A stretch of 64,000 nucleotides of DNA from Hyphococcus sp. Lineage in GTDB: Bacteria > Pseudomonadota > Alphaproteobacteria > Caulobacterales > Parvularculaceae. Location of the stretch: assembly GCA_021776415.1 (NCBI GenBank), contig JAJFFY010000044.1, positions 62,001-126,000 on the forward strand, given 5' to 3'. The notes beneath the pieces are model-generated. The model saw only the letters and a list, made by a program, of their open reading frames with translations, had not been told where the DNA came from and did no database searches. How positions within the stretch are numbered: the stretch's first letter is position 1; every line of letters begins with the position of its first letter. Below, piece after piece: positions 59,528 to 64,000 of the stretch. The position numbers were made by a program, and so were the translations under genes.

Positions 59528-60721
59528 ATGAACATTCACGAATACCAAGCCAAACGCCTGTTGAAAGAATATGGCGCGCCGGTCTCCGATGGTCGCGCTG
59601 TTTTTAAAGCCAAAGAGGCGGAGGCGGCGGCTAAGGAGCTGCCGGGGCCGGTCTATGTGGTGAAAGCGCAAATCCACGCCGGTGGGCGCGGCAAGGGCAA
59701 GTTCAAGGAAGAAAGCGCTGGCGAGGCGGGCGGCGTGCGGATCGCTAAATCGCCGGAAGAAGCGTCGCAATTTGCCAAGCAAATGCTCGGTGCGACCCTC
59801 GTTACCAAACAGACCGGCGCCGCCGGCAAGACTGTCGGGCGGATTTATATTGAAAACGGCGCGGATATTGAGACCGAGCTGTATCTTTCGGCGCTGGTGG
59901 ACCGGGGGCAAGGGCGCATCGCCTTCATCGCTTCGACCGAAGGCGGGATGAATATCGAAGAGGTCGCCGAGCAAACGCCGGAGAAAATTGTCACTGTCAG
60001 CATTGACCCGGTGACCGGCTGCATGCCGCATCATTCCCGGCGCATTGCCCAGGCGCTTGGCCTTAAAGGCGCGGCGGCGAAGCAATGCGGCAAGTTGATT
60101 CCTACGCTTTATAAAGCGTTCACCGAAAAGGACATGAGCCTTCTGGAAATTAACCCGCTGGTGGTCACTAAAGCCGGCGATCTGTTGGTGCTCGACGCCA
60201 AGGTCGGGTTCGACCCCAATGCAATGTTCCGTCATCAGAACATTTTAGAAATGCGCGATGAGACGGAAGAAGACCCCATGGAGCTGAAAGCTTCTGAATA
60301 TGATTTGTCTTACGTCAAACTCGACGGCAATATCGGCTGCATGGTCAACGGCGCGGGTCTGGCTATGGCGACCATGGACATCATCAAGCATTATGGCGCG
60401 GAGCCCGCAAACTTCCTCGATGTCGGCGGCGGCGCCACCAAGGAAAAAGTCACCGAAGCCTTCAAGATCATCACCACCGACCCCGGCGTTAAAGGCATCC
60501 TGGTCAACATCTTTGGCGGCATCATGCGCTGTGATATCATCGCCGAAGGCATTGTTGCGGCGGTCAAAGAGGTCGGCCTTGAAGACCCGCTGGTGGTTCG
60601 CTTAGAGGGCACTAATGTCAATGAGGGCAAGGAAATCCTCGCCAATTCGGGCCTGAAAATTACCACTGCCGACGACCTGGAAGACGCCGCGAAGAAGGTT
60701 GTTGCTGCGGTGCAGGGATAA
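59528..60721 (+). CDS. sucC: Succinyl-CoA synthetase, beta subunit
   Basis: A 397-residue ATP-grasp subunit, close to the 388 of E. coli. [22 protein letters not shown] is the standard N-terminus; [41 protein letters not shown] and [15 protein letters not shown] are family blocks. With SucD it interconverts succinyl-CoA and succinate with NTP formation in the TCA cycle. The next gene downstream is a thioesterase, 15 bp on, not sucD, an unusual order. Confidence 0.98.
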   Translation: MNIHEYQAKRLLKEYGAPVSDGRAVFKAKEAEAAAKELPGPVYVVKAQIHAGGRGKGKFKEESAGEAGGVRIAKSPEEASQFAKQMLGATLVTKQTGAAGKTVGRIYIENGADIETELYLSALVDRGQGRIAFIASTEGGMNIEEVAEQTPEKIVTVSIDPVTGCMPHHSRRIAQALGLKGAAAKQCGKLIPTLYKAFTEKDMSLLEINPLVVTKAGDLLVLDAKVGFDPNAMFRHQNILEMRDETEEDPMELKASEYDLSYVKLDGNIGCMVNGAGLAMATMDIIKHYGAEPANFLDVGGGATKEKVTEAFKIITTDPGVKGILVNIFGGIMRCDIIAEGIVAAVKEVGLEDPLVVRLEGTNVNEGKEILANSGLKITTADDLEDAAKKVVAAVQG

Positions 60722-60736
60722 GCCCTACAAAAGTCT

Positions 60737-61162
60737 ATGATACTGCAAGATGCTTTCACCTTCTCCCACCCCCTCCGCGTGCGGTGGGCCGAATGCGATG
60801 CCCAGGGCATTGTCTTTAACGTCAATTATTTTCTCTATTTCGATGTCGGGATGACGGAATATATGCGCGCGCTCGGTTTTATGGGCGATAAGATGGTGGA
60901 GTTCTTCACGGTCCATGCGGAGGCCGACTATCGTGCGCCGGCAAGGTTTGATGATGAGGTCGAGGTCGCCATTCGCTGTGTGCGGCTTGGCAAAACCTCG
61001 ATGACCCTGACGGCGGCGATCTTTCGCGGTGATGAAGTCCTGACGACAGGCTCGCTGACCTATGTTCATGCTGAGGCGGAAACACAAAAGAAATCGCCCT
61101 TACCCGCCGCCTTTGTGGAGCGTATTATCGACTTTGAAAAAACCTCGCCGGAGCGGAGTTAG
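60737..61162 (+). CDS. YbgC/4-hydroxybenzoyl-CoA thioesterase-family acyl-CoA thioesterase
   Basis: A 141-residue hotdog-fold enzyme. [26 protein letters not shown] carries the catalytic aspartate (AECDAQG) of the family, and [19 protein letters not shown] is the following conserved strand. Such enzymes hydrolyse short-chain or aromatic acyl-CoAs. It lies between sucC and a cupin gene with gaps of 15 and 2 bp, so is co-transcribed with the TCA genes. Whether it acts on a TCA-related CoA ester is unknown. Confidence 0.92.
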   Translation: MILQDAFTFSHPLRVRWAECDAQGIVFNVNYFLYFDVGMTEYMRALGFMGDKMVEFFTVHAEADYRAPARFDDEVEVAIRCVRLGKTSMTLTAAIFRGDEVLTTGSLTYVHAEAETQKKSPLPAAFVERIIDFEKTSPERS

Positions 61163-61164
61163 CC

Positions 61165-61539
61165 ATGAGCGCTGACAGTATCAAAAAACTAAACATCCCT
61201 TCTGCCTTCGACCGCATCAATGAGGCCTGGTCGCCGCATATTGCCGGGCGGGTGAACAATCAGGAAGTGCGGCTTGCCAAGATCGACGGCGCATTTGAGT
61301 GGCACCACCACGACAGCGTGGATGAGGCGTTTTTTGTGATTAAAGGCGGCTTCACCATGCGCTTCCGGGATCGCGACGTCACAATGGGCGAGGGGGATTT
61401 TATCGTTGTTCCCGCTGGCGTTGAGCATATGCCGGTCGCCGATGAGGAATGCTGGATCATGATGATTGAAAACGCTGGCACGGTGAATACCGGCGAGAAC
61501 GCCTCGGCGCGAACTAAACGCGACCTGCCCGAGCTTTAG
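61165..61539 (+). CDS. Small cupin-domain protein
   Basis: A 124-residue single-domain cupin. The metal-binding motif is FEWHHHDSVDEAFFVIKGG (histidines and glutamate of motif 1) with VVPAGVEHMPVADEEC as motif 2. Proteins of this size act as isomerases, mannose-6-P-type epimerases or sensors; function cannot be assigned. The ATG follows the thioesterase stop by two bases. A 108-bp gap separates it from sucD. Confidence 0.88.
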   Translation: MSADSIKKLNIPSAFDRINEAWSPHIAGRVNNQEVRLAKIDGAFEWHHHDSVDEAFFVIKGGFTMRFRDRDVTMGEGDFIVVPAGVEHMPVADEECWIMMIENAGTVNTGENASARTKRDLPEL

Positions 61540-61647
61540 GGCCGGCCGCCAGTAGCCTTCAGCCTTGTAAAGCTTTGCCGGTTGCTCCCGCAGTCGGGCG
61601 CAGTTAAGACCACGAGCCTATTCAAAGATCCCTCTCGCGGAGCCCCC

Positions 61648-62547
61648 ATGTCCATTCTCATCGACAAGAACACCAAAGTTATTTGCCAAGGCCTGACCGG
61701 CGATACCGGCACGTTCCACACCGAGCAGGCGATTGCCTATGGCACAAAGATGGTCGGCGGCGTGACCCCCGGAAAGGGCGGCCAGACATGGAAGGCCGGC
61801 GAGGCGGCCAATGGAGCAACGCTCCCGGTCTTTGATACAGTCGCCGAAGCGCGCGAGAAAACCGGCGCTGATGCATCGGTGATCTATGTGCCGCCGCCCT
61901 TCGCGGCGGATGCGATTTTAGAGACCATCGCGGCGGAAATCTCTCTGGCGATCTGCATCACCGAGGGCATTCCGGTGTTGGATATGGTCAAGGTGAAGCG
62001 CGCCCTTGATGGATCGAAGACCCGGCTAGTCGGGCCCAATTGCCCCGGCGTGATCACGCCTGATGAGTGCAAAATCGGTATCATGCCCGGCCATATTCAC
62101 CGCAAAGGCCATGTCGGCGTCATCTCCCGCTCGGGCACTTTGACTTATGAGGCGGTGCACCAGACGACGGTAGCCGGATTGGGGCAATCGACATGCGTCG
62201 GGATCGGCGGCGATCCGGTCAAGGGGACGGACTTTATCGAGATCCTGGATATGTTCCTCCACGACGAAGACACTCATTCGATCATCATGATTGGCGAGAT
62301 TGGCGGCTCTGCGGAGGCTGATGCGGCCAAGTTCCTCAAGGCCCACAAGATCAAAAAACCGACCGTAGGCTTCATCGCTGGCGTCACTGCGCCGCCGGGA
62401 CGGCGAATGGGCCATGCCGGGGCGCTGGTTTCAGGGGCTGAAGACACCGCTGAGGCGAAAATCGAGGCGATGAAATCAGCTGGAATCGCGGTTTCACCAA
62501 CGCCGGGCGCCATGGGCCGCACACTTCTGGAAATTCTTAAAAAATAA
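61648..62547 (+). CDS. sucD: Succinyl-CoA synthetase, alpha subunit
   Basis: A 299-residue subunit. [38 protein letters not shown]-type start (residues 1-38), CoA-binding [42 protein letters not shown] and the phosphorylated histidine in [12 protein letters not shown] are all present. It pairs with SucC. The ATG at 61648 gives the normal N-terminus; the frame extends upstream to 61582 but without family likeness. It is separated from sucC by two inserted genes and followed by sucA after 101 bp. Confidence 0.98.
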   Translation: MSILIDKNTKVICQGLTGDTGTFHTEQAIAYGTKMVGGVTPGKGGQTWKAGEAANGATLPVFDTVAEAREKTGADASVIYVPPPFAADAILETIAAEISLAICITEGIPVLDMVKVKRALDGSKTRLVGPNCPGVITPDECKIGIMPGHIHRKGHVGVISRSGTLTYEAVHQTTVAGLGQSTCVGIGGDPVKGTDFIEILDMFLHDEDTHSIIMIGEIGGSAEADAAKFLKAHKIKKPTVGFIAGVTAPPGRRMGHAGALVSGAEDTAEAKIEAMKSAGIAVSPTPGAMGRTLLEILKK

Positions 62548-62648
62548 ACCACTCGATGGTTAATCTTGCACGTTTAGACATTGAATCGTCCGGGAGTTGG
62601 CGTATTTAGAAAAGCCAACGACGAACGACGAAAGAGTTGGAACGCGTA

Positions 62649-64000
62649 ATGGCAAAAGATGGAGCGGCGCCGCAAGACAGTAGGAGCGCCCCCGAACGAT
62701 CGATTTTATCCGGATCCAACGTCCACTATCTGGAGGCGCTTTATGCGCGCTTCGCCAAGGATCCGGCGTCGCTGAGCCCCGAATGGCGGGATTTTTTCGA
62801 GCGTGAAGGCGATCGCCTGAACGGGAGCGCGCAAATCGATGGCCCGAGCTGGGCGCGCCGCGACTGGCCCCCGACCCCAAATGGCGAATTGACGGCGGCG
62901 ATGGACGGCAATTGGGGTGATGCTGAAGAAATCCTGAAAACCAAGATTGAAGCGCGCGCACCCGCCGCGTCAACGCAAGACGATGTTCGCCAGGCAACCA
63001 AGGATTCCCTGCGTGCGCTGATGCTGATTCGCGCCTATCGCATCCGCGGTCACCTGATCGCCGATCTCGACCCGCTCGGGCTGCAGCAGAAGGAAATCCA
63101 TCCGGAGCTCGACCCGGCGACACTTGGCTTTACCGAAGCGGATATGGACCGGCCGATCTTTATCGACCATGTGCTTGGCCTTGAGATCGCGACATTGCGC
63201 GAAATTATGGCGATCCTCAACCGCACCTATTGTGGGACGTTCGCCGTTGAATTCATGCACATTACCGATCCGGAGCAAAAGGCATGGATACAAAATCGCA
63301 TTGAAGGTCCGGACAAGGACATTTCTTTTACGCCTGAAGGCAAAAAAGCCATCCTCAACAAGTTGATTGAGGCGGAAGGCTTTGAGAATTTTCTCAATGC
63401 CAAATATACTGGCACCAAGCGCTTCGGACTTGACGGCGCTGAAGCGCTGGCTCCGGCGATGGAACAGATCATCAAGCGCGGCGGCGCCCTCGGCGTTAAA
63501 GAGATCATTGTCGGCATGCCGCACCGCGGCCGCCTCAATGTTCTCGCCGCTGTGATGGGCAAACCCTATCATCACATCTTTCATGAATTTCAGGGCGGAT
63601 CGGTGACGCCGGATGATATTGGCGGGTCGGGGGATGTTAAATACCATCTCGGCGCCTCGTCGGACCGTGAATTTGACGGCAATAGGGTGCATCTGTCCTT
63701 AACCGCCAACCCCTCGCATCTCGAAGCGGTGAACCCCGTGGTTCTCGGTAAGTCGCGCTCGAAACAGGACCGGATTGAGCCGACTGATCTTGATGCGCCG
63801 CGCACCCATGTGTTGCCATTGTTGCTGCATGGCGATGCTGCGTTCGCAGGCCAGGGCATTGTCGCGGAGTGTTTCGGGTTTTCCGGACTTCGCGGTTACA
63901 ATACCGGCGGCACCATCCACTTTATTGTCAACAACCAAATCGGCTTTACCACCAGTCCGCAATTTTCCCGGTCCTCGCCATACCCATCCGACGTTGCCAA
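62649..64000 (+). CDS. sucA: 2-oxoglutarate dehydrogenase E1 component (partial, runs off the right edge)
   Basis: The first 450 or so codons are present. The N-terminal E1 segment LSGSNVHYLEALYARFAKDPASLSPEWRDFF is characteristic of SucA. RAYRIRGHLIADLDPLGL, GTFAVEFMHITDPEQKAWIQ, KRFGLDGAEALAPAMEQII and the thiamine-diphosphate domain motif IVGMPHRGRLNVLA follow, then LTANPSHLEAVNPVV. It decarboxylates 2-oxoglutarate in the TCA-cycle dehydrogenase complex. The ATG at 62649 is preceded by AAAGAGTTGGA, a weak ribosome site. The gap after sucD contains a GTTGGC/GCCAAC inverted repeat near 62594-62617. Confidence 0.97.
   Translation, partial: MAKDGAAPQDSRSAPERSILSGSNVHYLEALYARFAKDPASLSPEWRDFFEREGDRLNGSAQIDGPSWARRDWPPTPNGELTAAMDGNWGDAEEILKTKIEARAPAASTQDDVRQATKDSLRALMLIRAYRIRGHLIADLDPLGLQQKEIHPELDPATLGFTEADMDRPIFIDHVLGLEIATLREIMAILNRTYCGTFAVEFMHITDPEQKAWIQNRIEGPDKDISFTPEGKKAILNKLIEAEGFENFLNAKYTGTKRFGLDGAEALAPAMEQIIKRGGALGVKEIIVGMPHRGRLNVLAAVMGKPYHHIFHEFQGGSVTPDDIGGSGDVKYHLGASSDREFDGNRVHLSLTANPSHLEAVNPVVLGKSRSKQDRIEPTDLDAPRTHVLPLLLHGDAAFAGQGIVAECFGFSGLRGYNTGGTIHFIVNNQIGFTTSPQFSRSSPYPSDVA

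Overview
The window looks like a chromosomal segment of an alphaproteobacterium. Three things point there. The tRNA-His gene (3161-3237) lacks the extra 5' G, has a G1:U72 pair and an A73 discriminator, which is the derived alphaproteobacterial form. The haem-lyase genes and the sucC-sucD-sucA region fit that group. A secreted protein ends in a VPLPA-CTERM-type sorting tail, common in Rhodobacterales, Parvularculales and relatives. Genus cannot be told from the sequence alone.

Layout. 1-3026: cytochrome c maturation (ccmF, ccmG, start of ccmH on the minus strand; a lone ccmD on the plus strand), then tRNA-His. 3314-7488: a glycosyltransferase, a Wzy-like polymerase/ligase and a Wzx-like flippase. 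7802-12436: a complete type I secretion operon (TolC-like, ABC transporter, HlyD-like) with no recognisable substrate beside it. 12551-15389: glmS and a GT2 glycosyltransferase. 15409-23405 (minus): sugar aminotransferase, FkbM methyltransferase with three internal 40-residue repeats, Wzt/Wzm exporter, 6-phosphogluconolactonase, GT4 glycosyltransferase and an MptE-like (DUF115) protein. 23514-29398 (plus): a tight seven-gene operon built around a CMP-sugar synthetase. 29651-30319: the CTERM-tailed secreted protein behind a clear promoter/operator. 31087-44765 (minus): UDP-glucuronate 4-epimerase, an MBOAT/SGNH O-acylation pair, glycosyltransferases, methyltransferases, a second DUF115-GT4 pair, an OafA-type acyltransferase and rfbC. 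45019-58692 is mostly housekeeping or scattered genes: nrdB behind paired NrdR boxes, rfbA, hydrolases, asd, a membrane-bound regulator, a peptidoglycan-recycling pair (LD-carboxypeptidase and Mpl) and OmpW. 58764-64000: an acetyltransferase, then sucC, a thioesterase, a cupin, sucD and the start of sucA.

How it fits together. About 3.3-44.8 kb is a surface-polysaccharide region. It supplies precursors (GlmS for glucosamine-6-P, RfbA/RfbC for dTDP-rhamnose, a UDP-GlcA epimerase for UDP-GalA, a WbpE-like aminotransferase, and a CMP-activated sugar of unknown identity), assembles and decorates them (at least seven glycosyltransferases, O-acyltransferases, methyltransferases) and exports them by both Wzx/Wzy-type and ABC-type machinery. 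The most interesting part is the CMP-sugar operon together with the two DUF115-GT4 modules. DUF115-domain Maf proteins transfer nonulosonic acids to flagellin. I infer an uncharacterised pathway that makes a CMP-activated keto-acid sugar and transfers it by DUF115 proteins. No NeuB/KdsA-type condensing enzyme is present; instead there are a hydroxyacid dehydrogenase and a 2-keto-4-pentenoate-hydratase-fold enzyme.
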